Source: a virus
Reading direction: 5' to 3' (one strand)
Virus record (IMG/VR): IMGVR_UViG_3300047497_000272
Span: 1 to 50,028 of that record
Length of the DNA: 50,028 nucleotides
The translations under genes were made by a program, and so were the position numbers. The notes beneath the pieces were generated by a model that worked only from the letters and a program-made list of their open reading frames with translations, did not search any database and was not told where the DNA came from. This document shows positions 8,137-15,163 of the stretch, piece after piece; within the stretch, counting starts at the first letter, position 1, and each line of letters opens with the position of its first letter.

Positions 8137-8327
8137 TGAGCGCACCCACGCCTGCACCCGTTCAGAAGCCGATCAGCGACCGCATGAAATGTCGCTTCTG
8201 CAACTACACGGTGCAGAAATGGCGCACCAACAGCGACGGCCACCGCATCAGCGGCTGGCGACGGCTGCAAGCGCACCTGCTTGAGGCGCATGACAGGCAG
8301 GTCGACCTGATCGACGATCCGCAATGA
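8136..8327 (+). CDS. Small zinc-finger protein
   Basis: A 63-residue protein with one zinc-binding pattern: Cys19 and Cys22 (CRFC) and His47 and His52 in RLQAHLLEAH, the last helix of a C2H2-like finger. It probably contacts nucleic acid. It is translationally coupled on both sides and is the last clear gene before the repeat-rich stretch. Confidence 0.62.
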   Translation: MSAPTPAPVQKPISDRMKCRFCNYTVQKWRTNSDGHRISGWRRLQAHLLEAHDRQVDLIDDPQ

Positions 8328-8545
8328 ACGCGTGGGCCCGCATTCAGCTATCGGCCTGGCGCCGGCGTATGAACCGTCTGCGCCTGGTTGTGGGTGTCGC
8401 ACCGCAGATGACGGTGGCAGCGCACGCCGGCGCGTGCGCGGGCACATCGCCCCGCTGCCGCCACCAGGCCAGCGCTGCGAAGCAGCGCGTCACTGACACT
8501 TCGCAGGCGCAGCCTGCGTCCGCTCACTCTCCCCACACAGACTGA
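8324..8545 (+). CDS. Doubtful small reading frame
   Basis: A 73-codon frame that starts with an ATGA overlap with the zinc-finger gene. Its first 30 residues are basic (MNAWARIQLSAWRRRMNRLR); the rest is Ala/Ser-rich low-complexity sequence crossing two perfect DNA hairpins. It may be a real short gene whose end runs into non-coding DNA, or chance. Confidence 0.25.
   Translation: MNAWARIQLSAWRRRMNRLRLVVGVAPQMTVAAHAGACAGTSPRCRHQASAAKQRVTDTSQAQPASAHSPHTD
8472..8518. repeat. Two adjacent perfect hairpins
   Basis: GCGCTGC-gaa-GCAGCGC at 8472-8488 and CGCAGGC-gca-GCCTGCG at 8502-8518. Each has a 7-bp stem and a 3-base loop, with 13 bases between them. They open the stretch between the replication and packaging genes and could end the early transcript or mark an origin. 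Confidence 0.5.
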
Positions 8546-8588
8546 CCTAACCATGACCCGCACCCGCTCGCTTCCCAGCCCCGCTTTG

Positions 8589-8609
8589 CCCGCGCCCGCA
8601 CCCGCGCCC
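8589..8609 (-). other. Perfect G-quadruplex motif on the minus strand
   Basis: Four runs of three G separated by exactly three bases on the minus strand (four CCC runs on the plus strand, spacers gcg, gca, gcg). It lies 60 bases before the AACGTCA repeat cluster. Formation in the cell is inference. Confidence 0.5.
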
Positions 8610-8670
8610 GGTTGGACAAACAAAGACACGCGGCGGATCGGTCACGGTCGTTGGGTTCGGGGAACGATCC

Positions 8671-8895
8671 GTCAGAAACGTCAGCGTAACGTCAGAAGCG
8701 CTAACGCGCTGATTTGGCGACTGAAACACTCTGTTTCTGACGTTCTGACGATCTGTCACCCCTCGCACGTATGCGCATCCGCGCGCGCGCTCATACGCGT
8801 GACGTGCTGTCAGAACGTCATAACGTCAGAAATAGGGGGAATGAGACATAGTCTCAAAGGCTTAGACAACAGACGTTTCGCTGACGTTTCTGACG
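8671..8895. repeat. AACGTCA/TGACGTT repeat cluster, origin- or operator-like
   Basis: At least six exact AACGTCA or TGACGTT heptamers and several near copies, often paired as TCTGACG...TCTGACG. Examples are GTCAGAAACGTCA (8671-8683), TTCTGACGTTCTGACG (8735-8750), two inverted-phase sites at 8811-8832, and CTGACGTTTCTGACG (8881-8895). A perfect palindrome TGAGACATAGTCTCA lies at 8842-8856 and an alternating GC tract near 8781-8790. The cluster ends 20 bases before the next gene. It follows the primase and helicase genes, so a replication origin or a binding array for a phage regulator is likely. Confidence 0.65.
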
Positions 8896-8916
8896 GAATA
8901 TCTTCGGGGGTGTTTA

Positions 8917-9432
8917 ATGGCTGATCCGACCGGCCTGCCTGCGATCATCGCCGAAACCGAAGCTGGCACGATCCTGGCTGATGATCTCGATGACGCGGAA
9001 CAGCTGGCGTTCGATGATCTGGGTCTGCCCGGCACGCCGAAGCGTGCGCGTGGGCGTCCGTCCGGGCAGCGCAACAAGCGCAACCAGCGTGTGGCCGACT
9101 ACCTGCTGGCCAGATACCGCGATCCGCTCGAAGGACTGACGCAGATGGCCAGTCTCGGCGTCGAGGACATCCAGGCCGCGCTGGGCTGCACCAAGCTGGA
9201 GGCGTGGCAGGAGAAGCGGCTGTGCGCCATTGCCGCGCTGCCTTACCTGCACCAGCGCCAGCCCATCGCGGTCGATCTGACGAACCGCAACGTGGTGCAT
9301 CTGACGATCAACACCGGCGCGACGGAGGCTGCCTCGGTTGGTGATGGAGAGACGTTCGTGTTGGGTCAGATCGTCGAAGGCGAAATCATGTCGGATCAAT
9401 CACTTAGCGATGGTGGCAATGATGCAGTCTGA
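8917..9432 (+). CDS. Probable terminase small subunit-like protein
   Basis: A 171-residue protein with an acidic start, a basic patch (KRARGRPSGQRNKRNQRVADY) and a helical DNA-binding-like domain (LGVEDIQAALGCTKLEAWQEKR), then an acidic C-terminus. Position ahead of the large terminase and the domain order fit a small terminase subunit that recognises the packaging site; the family match is not certain. Possible recognition repeats flank it on both sides. Confidence 0.5.
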   Translation: MADPTGLPAIIAETEAGTILADDLDDAEQLAFDDLGLPGTPKRARGRPSGQRNKRNQRVADYLLARYRDPLEGLTQMASLGVEDIQAALGCTKLEAWQEKRLCAIAALPYLHQRQPIAVDLTNRNVVHLTINTGATEAASVGDGETFVLGQIVEGEIMSDQSLSDGGNDAV

Positions 9433-9449
9433 CACTCGGCAGTCTGACA
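9425..9449 (+). repeat. Direct repeat CAGTCTGACA
   Basis: CAGTCTGACA occurs at 9425-9434 and 9440-9449, straddling the stop codon of the preceding gene. The core TCTGAC is shared with the 8671-8895 cluster, so the same protein may bind both sides of the 8917-9432 gene. Confidence 0.4.
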
Positions 9450-9766
9450 GTGTGAGAAAGCCTAGGTATTCTGCCGGCTTTGCGCGTGCGCGTGCCGCTG
9501 ATTGCCAATCAGCCGGATGGACAACCGATGCCACCCCCCTCGACCTTGGCAAACGCCGATCGGCGAGGGGGTGCCCCGGTTTCGCGATGCGACGCGCCGC
9601 CGCCGCCCCTGTCGGTGTGCTTTACCCCCTCGGCCCCAGTTTTTGACGCCGGTACGGAACGAGGCGAGGGCGCGGGGGAGGGGCCGACTGCGAAGCGAAC
9701 CGAGGCGATGGAGGGACGGGGCTCGGGAAATGGGCGCGAGTTTGGGACTGGGAAAGGGAATTGGAC
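9450..9766. other. Intergenic stretch with no convincing gene
   Basis: About 320 bases between the small-terminase-like gene and the next gene. Open frames exist but encode low-complexity Pro/Arg or Gly/Glu sequence. The last 100 bases are strongly purine-rich on the plus strand with G runs (about 9668-9755). A packaging signal would fit here, but I see no diagnostic motif. Confidence 0.4.
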
Positions 9767-10099
9767 ATGACGACCGATGCCGAACGTGCGCTGATCGATG
9801 CCGCACTGGAATGGGACGAAATGCAATTTGCCTCGGTGCCGCTATTGATGACGGCCGAACGCAAGCTGGTGCAGGCGATCAGAAGCGTCGAGCGGGAAAG
9901 GCGTGAAGCTCCGGCGGCGGCCCCAATCTCCGTCCCCGGTCGCAGCTGGCGGAACATGCAGGCCGAGATCCTGCGGCCGATGATCGAACGCATGCTCGCC
10001 ATCCTATTGCGACACGGCATCATCACCAGGGCGGACGCCGAGGATCATTTGGCAGCGCTGCTGGAAACGATCAATCAAGGGGATGCGCCCCATGGTTGA
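9767..10099 (+). CDS. Hypothetical phage protein
   Basis: A 110-residue mostly helical protein (MTTDAERALIDAALEWDEMQ). The ATG at 9767 is chosen over an in-frame TTG at 9761 because GGAAAGGG sits at the right distance. Its C-terminus (RHGIITRADAEDHLAALLE) resembles an EF-hand-like or helical-pair motif without clear ligands. Function is unknown. Confidence 0.55.
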   Translation: MTTDAERALIDAALEWDEMQFASVPLLMTAERKLVQAIRSVERERREAPAAAPISVPGRSWRNMQAEILRPMIERMLAILLRHGIITRADAEDHLAALLETINQGDAPHG

Positions 10100-10166
10100 C
10101 TCCAGCATAGTCGTCACGCTTCTGGCCACCGCCGTCGCCGGCGAAGCCGCAGCGGACGCTGCCTGA
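10092..10166 (+). CDS. Possible 24-residue leader/coupling peptide
   Basis: ATG at 10092 overlaps the previous gene's end and its TGA overlaps the next ATG (TGATG). The peptide is hydrophobic (MVDSSIVVTLLATAVAGE). It may be a real small membrane peptide or only a device that carries ribosomes to the next start. Confidence 0.3.
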   Translation: MVDSSIVVTLLATAVAGEAAADAA

Positions 10167-10402
10167 TGGCAACGATCGAACATGTGCCGCTGGGTGACGT
10201 CTATGGCCTGCTCAACCGTGCCATTCGTGAGGCTGGCAGTCAGGCCAAATTTGCTTCCGATCACGGCATCACCGCTACGCACGTCAACGATGTGCTGCAC
10301 GCCAGGCGGCCGCCCAGCCCTCAGATCCTTGCGGCGCTGAAAGCAGCTAAAGCGGCTGAGAGCAAAATCAAAACCGCAACGACCGACGGTGAGTTCCGGT
10401 GA
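10166..10402 (+). CDS. Small helix-turn-helix protein
   Basis: A 78-residue protein with a Cro-like helix-turn-helix (GSQAKFASDHGITATHVNDV) followed by RRPPSPQILAALKA, which is the usual end of this fold in small phage regulators. It lies just before the large terminase and may control late genes. Confidence 0.6.
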   Translation: MATIEHVPLGDVYGLLNRAIREAGSQAKFASDHGITATHVNDVLHARRPPSPQILAALKAAKAAESKIKTATTDGEFR

Positions 10403-10605
10403 GTCGGCCACCGTTCGACCTCCGGCCGGGTGCGGTAAACTACGTCGGCACCGGACCTAGGGCATTGCCTGTGCGCATCGACCCTATCGCCGAGATCATC
10501 CGTGAGGTGGCCGAGATCGAGCGCGATCCGCTGCCCGGGCAGAACCCTGAGGAAATGCGTGTAACGGCCGATGAGCTACGCGCGATCCTGGAAAACTACC
10601 TATGA
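10399..10605 (+). CDS. Hypothetical small phage protein
   Basis: A 68-residue protein that starts with GTG in a GTGA overlap and ends in an ATGA overlap with the terminase gene. It has a Pro/Gly-rich start and an acidic helical end (EEMRVTADELRAILENYL). No family is recognised. Confidence 0.5.
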   Translation: MSRPPFDLRPGAVNYVGTGPRALPVRIDPIAEIIREVAEIERDPLPGQNPEEMRVTADELRAILENYL

Positions 10606-12104
10606 CCGCCAGCATCAACCTCGCCTGGAAAACGCCTGGTCCGATCTCGACGGCGTTCATGCGTGCCGAGGCGGATGCGATCCTGCTGAATGGGCCGATC
10701 GGCTCAGCCAAGACATCGACCTGCGGCGTCAAGATGCTGAACTTCGCAGCGGCACAATGGCCCAGCCGCACACGACGGATGCACAATGATCGCGGCGAGC
10801 TGGTTCCGGTGCGGCGGTTCCGCGCCTGCGTCATCCGCGACACTTACCGCAATCTCTGGCGGTCGACGTTGAAAACCTGGTGGGAGCGTGTGCCGCAGGA
10901 AGCCGGCAAATGGGCCGGTGCGGAAAATGGCCCGTGCAGCCATGACATCCAGTTTCAGCTCCCCGACAACACCATCGTCGACTTCCACGCTGACTTCGTC
11001 GCGATCGGCGATAACGCCGCCGAGGAAGTCATGCGCGGCTATGAGCCCACGCTATTCTACCTGAACGAAATGGACATGCTGAAGGCCGATGTCTTTACCT
11101 ATGCGTCCGGCCGCACCGGCCGCTTCCCGCCGCTTGAGGACGGCGGCCCGCGTTGGCACGGCATCATCGGTGATCTGAACGCGCCCGAGCTGCACAATTG
11201 GTCCTATGACGAATTCTTCAAATCGTCGCCGGAAGATCTGGCGGCCCGCGGGATCAAGCTGTTCCGTCAGCCAAGCGGCCTCAGCCCGCATGCGGAAAAC
11301 CGGCAAAATCTGATCCCTGACTATTACGAACGCCAGCTGCGGATGAACGCCAACAAGCCTTGGTATATCAACCGCATGATCAAGAACATTCCGGGCTACT
11401 CGCGTGACGGCAAGCCGGTCTACCTGGACGAATATTCCGATGACCTGCACGTCAAGCCGGGCCTGGTCTGGTTCCCGCATCTGCCCCTGCAGGTGGGGCT
11501 CGATGCTGGACTGAACCCGGCGGCGATCTTCGGCCAGCAGCTGCCAAACGGCCGGTGGCATGTCGTCGCCGAGTTCATCGGGGAGACAGGCACCGGCGGA
11601 ATGCGGTTCGGAAAGGGCCTCGCGGTTTTCATACGCCAGACCTTTCCTGGCGTGCGCAAGATCACGGGTTATGCCGATCCGTCCGCCCAGCACGGTAACG
11701 ACAAGAAGGCGGGCGAGAAAAGCTGGATTGAGATCGTCGCCAAGGAAACCGGCATCATCATCCGCCCGGCGCCGACCAATAATCTGCTGCCCCGGCTGGA
11801 AGCGGTGCGCCTACCCCTGACGAGACTGATCGACGGCCAACCTGGCTTCCTGTTGTCCGACGCCTGCCCAAAGCTGCGCGCTGGTTTCAACGCGACGTAT
11901 CGCTTCAAGCGGGTGCGGCCGGGCGAGGAATCCTATCACGAGACGCCGGAGAAGAACGAGGCGTCGCATCCGCACGACGCGCTGCAATACTTGTGCGCCG
12001 GCGGCGGCGAGCACGTTGCGGTGCATGAGCGTCACACCGTGCAGCGCCAGGCGCTACAGCAAGCGCAACACATCCACGACTGGAATCCGCTGGATCAGTC
12101 ATGA
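10602..12104 (+). CDS. Terminase large subunit
   Basis: The 500-residue packaging motor and nuclease. The ATPase domain has Walker A GPIGSAKTS (31-39) and Walker B LFYLNEMD (151-158, the acidic pair partly shifted). The C-terminal RNase H-like nuclease shows its first Asp in VGLDAG (about 301) and the last in SHPHDALQYL (about 458). It pumps DNA through the portal encoded at 18196. Length and motifs are normal for podovirus-type terminases. The portal does not follow directly, because 6 kb of other genes intervene. Confidence 0.9.
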   Translation: MTASINLAWKTPGPISTAFMRAEADAILLNGPIGSAKTSTCGVKMLNFAAAQWPSRTRRMHNDRGELVPVRRFRACVIRDTYRNLWRSTLKTWWERVPQEAGKWAGAENGPCSHDIQFQLPDNTIVDFHADFVAIGDNAAEEVMRGYEPTLFYLNEMDMLKADVFTYASGRTGRFPPLEDGGPRWHGIIGDLNAPELHNWSYDEFFKSSPEDLAARGIKLFRQPSGLSPHAENRQNLIPDYYERQLRMNANKPWYINRMIKNIPGYSRDGKPVYLDEYSDDLHVKPGLVWFPHLPLQVGLDAGLNPAAIFGQQLPNGRWHVVAEFIGETGTGGMRFGKGLAVFIRQTFPGVRKITGYADPSAQHGNDKKAGEKSWIEIVAKETGIIIRPAPTNNLLPRLEAVRLPLTRLIDGQPGFLLSDACPKLRAGFNATYRFKRVRPGEESYHETPEKNEASHPHDALQYLCAGGGEHVAVHERHTVQRQALQQAQHIHDWNPLDQS

Positions 12105-12289
12105 AGCATCTAACGCCCGAACAAGTGGCGGAGATCGCGGACCAGGTGCGACGTGCCCGGACGGAGCAGGCGAAAGTGCCGTGGAAGGTTTTGGCCCAGG
12201 TCTATAACCGGACGGAGCAGCAATTGCGGCGGTATGTCGCGCGGTCTGTAACAATTATTGCCAGAGAAGAAAAACCTCTTACCAAATAA
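12101..12289 (+). CDS. Small helix-turn-helix-like protein
   Basis: A 62-residue protein (MKHLTPEQVAEIADQVRRAR) with a sigma-factor-like or homeodomain-like helical pair (WKVLAQVYNRTEQQLRRYV). It overlaps the terminase stop by an ATGA. Its 3' end contributes one arm of a hairpin at 12263-12310. Confidence 0.5.
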   Translation: MKHLTPEQVAEIADQVRRARTEQAKVPWKVLAQVYNRTEQQLRRYVARSVTIIAREEKPLTK

Positions 12290-12310
12290 GAAATGTTCGG
12301 TTTTTTCTCT
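12263..12310 (+). terminator. Weak terminator or attenuator-like hairpin
   Basis: AGAGAAGAAAAACC at 12263-12276 can pair, with bulges, to GGTTTTTTCTCT at 12299-12310; the T run is within the 3' arm. It lies in the one real gap between packaging and structural genes and may reduce, rather than stop, read-through. Confidence 0.3.
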
Positions 12311-12383
12311 TGCGGTTCGCAATGGGGCCTGGCGAAGAATTGCGCCCGACTGATCGTTTCCTTTGCAGCTGCAGGATTCCCTC

Positions 12384-12932
12384 ATGGCCCAACTCGGCGA
12401 TACTGTCATCTTCGTTCCGCACAATGAGCACTCACAATTCGCGGATTTCCAGGCGCTTGCCGCGATCGTCGGACATGTTCACGAGGACAATGCCAACTCC
12501 CTGGATCTGTATGTCCTGACCCCGAACAAGGAATCGGTCTGGATGGACAAGGTGCCGCAGGCGGCACAGGAAGGGCCTGGCCATTTTCATTGGTTGCACG
12601 ACTGGGAGCATTATTGCTCCTGGAAAGCCTGGAGCGACCGCAAGGCCACGAAGCCCGAAGGCGACCTGCTCAGCGCTGAAGGCATGGCCATTGCGGCCGC
12701 CGCGAACGCCGGCGCCGGCGGCTGGGGCGCGCCCGTGGCGATCGCAGGCACTGTCGACAGTGCGACAGGCGCCATCACCCATAACCCCCCCGAGCCTGTG
12801 GACCAAAGCGGGGGCGGCAATCCGGCCGCCCCCGCGGCCGGGGATCAGACCACCGCATCGGTTCAGGCCGCGCCACAGCCGGCGCCAGCAACCGCGACCG
12901 CTGATCCTGCAGCGTTGCCGGCGAGCGCCTGA
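12384..12932 (+). CDS. Hypothetical virion-associated protein with Pro/Ala-rich tail
   Basis: A 182-residue protein. The first 100 residues form a compact domain rich in His and Trp (HFHWLHDWEHYCSWKAW); the rest is a Pro/Ala/Thr linker-like tail. The ATG at 12384 is chosen for the AGGA ten bases upstream. No family is recognised. Confidence 0.6.
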   Translation: MAQLGDTVIFVPHNEHSQFADFQALAAIVGHVHEDNANSLDLYVLTPNKESVWMDKVPQAAQEGPGHFHWLHDWEHYCSWKAWSDRKATKPEGDLLSAEGMAIAAAANAGAGGWGAPVAIAGTVDSATGAITHNPPEPVDQSGGGNPAAPAAGDQTTASVQAAPQPAPATATADPAALPASA

Positions 12933-12934
12933 CG

Positions 12935-13156
12935 ATGCGGTGCGACACGCCCTGCCGGTTCTATCACCCGCCTCCGCCCATGGATGCTGCCAAAGCGCGC
13001 ACGGCGGAGCAGTACGGCGTGAACCGGCAGGGCGAATGTCGCCGCTATCCTACGCCGAAGAAGACGCCGGCCGATTACGGATGTGGCGAGTTCAAAGCGC
13101 CGCTTTCCGAGGAAATCGACGCCCTGCTGGATGGGTTGGAGACCGATAAGCCATGA
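12935..13156 (+). CDS. Small four-cysteine protein
   Basis: A 73-residue protein with Cys3, Cys7, Cys35 and Cys50 and a His near the start, a spacing that could bind one zinc ion or an Fe-S cluster. The tail is acidic (LSEEIDALLDGLETDKP). Its end overlaps the next ATG. Confidence 0.5.
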   Translation: MRCDTPCRFYHPPPPMDAAKARTAEQYGVNRQGECRRYPTPKKTPADYGCGEFKAPLSEEIDALLDGLETDKP

Positions 13157-13479
13157 ACCCGACCGGGACGCGGCAGCGCCAGACAACCCTTACGCGCCAT
13201 CCCGACCAGGGCGCGGAAACGCGGTTTCATGCGAGCGACAAGGGCATGAGCAAATACGCCTCCGCCTCCATCACGTTCGCCAATACTGGGTCACTGTCGG
13301 CAGCGAACGGCACTTTCGCGAGCTTCGCGGTCAACGACGAACTGATCGTCGAGGGCACCAACAAGAACAACGGGTTTTTCACTGTCACCGGGATCGATGG
13401 GGCCAACCATGCGTTCCTGGTGACAGATCCATCGCCGGAGGCGGAAGGGCCGCTGACCGCGACCGTGAGGACGGTGTAA
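13153..13479 (+). CDS. Small beta-rich virion-like protein
   Basis: A 108-residue protein; residues 32 onward are Thr/Ser/Ala-rich beta strands (ASITFANTGSLSAANGTF, DELIVEGTNKNNGFFTVTG) typical of tail or head decoration parts. An internal ATG at 13246 (MSKYAS) with AAGG upstream is an alternative start. The stop overlaps the next ATG. Confidence 0.5.
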   Translation: MNPTGTRQRQTTLTRHPDQGAETRFHASDKGMSKYASASITFANTGSLSAANGTFASFAVNDELIVEGTNKNNGFFTVTGIDGANHAFLVTDPSPEAEGPLTATVRTV

Positions 13480-13775
13480 TGGGCGGCTATGTCAACTTTT
13501 CCGGGTCCGAAGGGACCGATTGGTCGGAAAATGCCCCCGCCATCGGGACCCTTGGATCGTTGCTTAAAACGATCCCCATCAATCGAAAGCGCGCAAAAAT
13601 CGGCGTGCAGAACCAGAGCGCCAACACGCTCTATCTGGTGCGCCAAGATGACGCAGTCGCCAACCAAACCATTCTGACCCTCGTCCCCAACGACGATTGG
13701 GAAACCCAAACATTCAAGGGCACGCTGCTGATCTATGGCGCTCCGGGTAGTCAGCTCGCGGCCTGGGAGGACTGA
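13479..13775 (+). CDS. Small beta-rich virion-like protein
   Basis: A 98-residue protein starting MGGYVNFSGSEGTDW and containing a strand-rich domain (KIGVQNQSANTLYLVR, LLIYGAPGSQLAAWED). It starts in a TAATG overlap. An open frame extends upstream in the same phase but that part is a shadow of other genes. It is probably structural, with the same style as the preceding protein. Confidence 0.5.
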   Translation: MGGYVNFSGSEGTDWSENAPAIGTLGSLLKTIPINRKRAKIGVQNQSANTLYLVRQDDAVANQTILTLVPNDDWETQTFKGTLLIYGAPGSQLAAWED

Positions 13776-13778
13776 TCC

Positions 13779-14714
13779 ATGTTCCTGCCCAGGCGGCTGC
13801 TGTTTCTTGTTCTCGCCGCGGCGTTGTCCATCGCACCAGCCTTTGCTGCTCGTGATTTCGGCGGCCCGCCAAATTCATCCAACTGCCAGAACTTCACATC
13901 CTCCGGGACATGGACGAAGAACCCAACCGCCCAAACCGTATTCGTTTGGGGCTTCGCCGGCGGCGGCGGGGGCGGTGCTGGTGTCGTCGCGACCTCCGGC
14001 CAATCCGCTAGCGGCGGCTCGGGCGGAGCCTCGGGCGCCAACAGCCAGAACTGGATGCCGGCATCGCAGGTGCCCGCAACTGTCTCGGTGACGATCGGAG
14101 CTGGAGGCGCCCCCGGCATAAGCGGCGGAGCGACACAGTTTGGTAACCTGCTGAAGTGGGGGGGCGGCGGTGCGGGAAGCACTGGCGTCGTTGGCAGCAG
14201 CACAAATGGCGGTACCTGCCCGGGCGTTTCCGGTACAGGCGCTTTCAGTAACACGGGCAACACGGGCAACGGTTCCGTATGCACATCCACTTATAGCACA
14301 ACGGGCGGCGGATCCACGGCAACTGGCGCTTCCAGTGGATCGAACAGTTCGGCGACATCCATCACGGGCGGCGGCGCGGGCGGCGGTTTTAATGCTGGTA
14401 CGGCTGCGAACGGCGGCAACGGTGCCCAGGCAGGCGCCAACAGCCCGGTGACCGGTGGAACGGCGCCTGGCGGTGCCGGTGTGGCGGGTGCCTCCAAATC
14501 AGCCTTCCCGCTGATGGCGACCACCGGAAACATCGCTGATGCGCCGTCGCAAGGTGGATCTGGCGGCGCGTCGAACGCCGCCGGCAATGGTGGCGCCGGA
14601 GGCGCTGGCGGGTTCCCAGGCGGCGGTGGCGGCGGTGGTGGTGACTCGATCGGAGGCACCGCAGGCGCTGGCGGCTCGGGCGGAAACGGCGCCATGGAGG
14701 TCTGCCAATGGTAA
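13779..14714 (+). CDS. Secreted glycine-rich protein
   Basis: A 311-residue protein with a textbook Sec signal: basic start MFLPRR, a hydrophobic core and cleavage after AFA (residue 23). The mature part begins with a small domain (NFTSSGTWTKNPTAQTVFVW) seen at the start of glycine-rich tail proteins, then becomes more than one third Gly with GGAGG-type runs to the end. Glycine-rich regions of this kind form flat bundles in some phage tail tips. An export signal on a phage structural protein is unusual. It starts the three-gene export block. Confidence 0.7.
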   Translation: MFLPRRLLFLVLAAALSIAPAFAARDFGGPPNSSNCQNFTSSGTWTKNPTAQTVFVWGFAGGGGGGAGVVATSGQSASGGSGGASGANSQNWMPASQVPATVSVTIGAGGAPGISGGATQFGNLLKWGGGGAGSTGVVGSSTNGGTCPGVSGTGAFSNTGNTGNGSVCTSTYSTTGGGSTATGASSGSNSSATSITGGGAGGGFNAGTAANGGNGAQAGANSPVTGGTAPGGAGVAGASKSAFPLMATTGNIADAPSQGGSGGASNAAGNGGAGGAGGFPGGGGGGGGDSIGGTAGAGGSGGNGAMEVCQW

Positions 14715-15163
14715 GGGCGCTCACGTTTCTGCTGCTTCTGACCGCGACAGCGTCCGCTCAGCCAGCCCGTTATGTTGTCCAGTGCAACGCAACCTGCACA
14801 GCGTCGGACGGCACAATGCAACCGGCTGGCACCGCGCTGAACAGGATCATCGCGGATCCGGCCAGCTTCACGCCACCGACGAACACCGCGCTGGTCGCGG
14901 ATACCGGCCAAGCGCTCTATGCGCCTCCGCCGCCAACGCCCACCACGATCGATGCGCTGAGCTTTATCCGGCGTTTCACGCCAGCGGAGCAAAGCGTGTT
15001 GCAGCAAGCGAACCCGCTTTGGGGGCTGCAAATCGCGGCGGCCGGCACGATCAACGTCGATGATCCGACGCTGATCGCCGACATGCAGACGGCCGTCACC
15101 GCTGGACTGCTGACACAGGCGCGGATGAACCAGGTGTTGAACCTGGGAACTGCTTCGCCATGA
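14708..15163 (+). CDS. Secreted small phage protein
   Basis: A 151-residue protein with a signal peptide (MVRALTFLLLLTATASA, cleavage before Gln18). The mature part has two Cys (VQCNATCTAS) and a helical C-terminal domain (FIRRFTPAEQSVLQQANPLW) that I know as a common tail-associated phage module of unknown function. It overlaps both neighbours. Confidence 0.65.
   Translation: MVRALTFLLLLTATASAQPARYVVQCNATCTASDGTMQPAGTALNRIIADPASFTPPTNTALVADTGQALYAPPPPTPTTIDALSFIRRFTPAEQSVLQQANPLWGLQIAAAGTINVDDPTLIADMQTAVTAGLLTQARMNQVLNLGTASP

Noticed and set aside
8553-8924. Plus-strand frame of 123 codons through the repeat cluster
   Set aside because: Its sequence is dictated by the G-quadruplex motif and the AACGTCA repeats, has low-complexity Pro/Ala at the start and no ribosome site; DNA sites explain the stretch better.
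9480-9770. Plus-strand frame of 96 codons
   Set aside because: Pro- and Gly/Glu-rich low complexity, no ribosome site, and it runs into a better-supported gene start.
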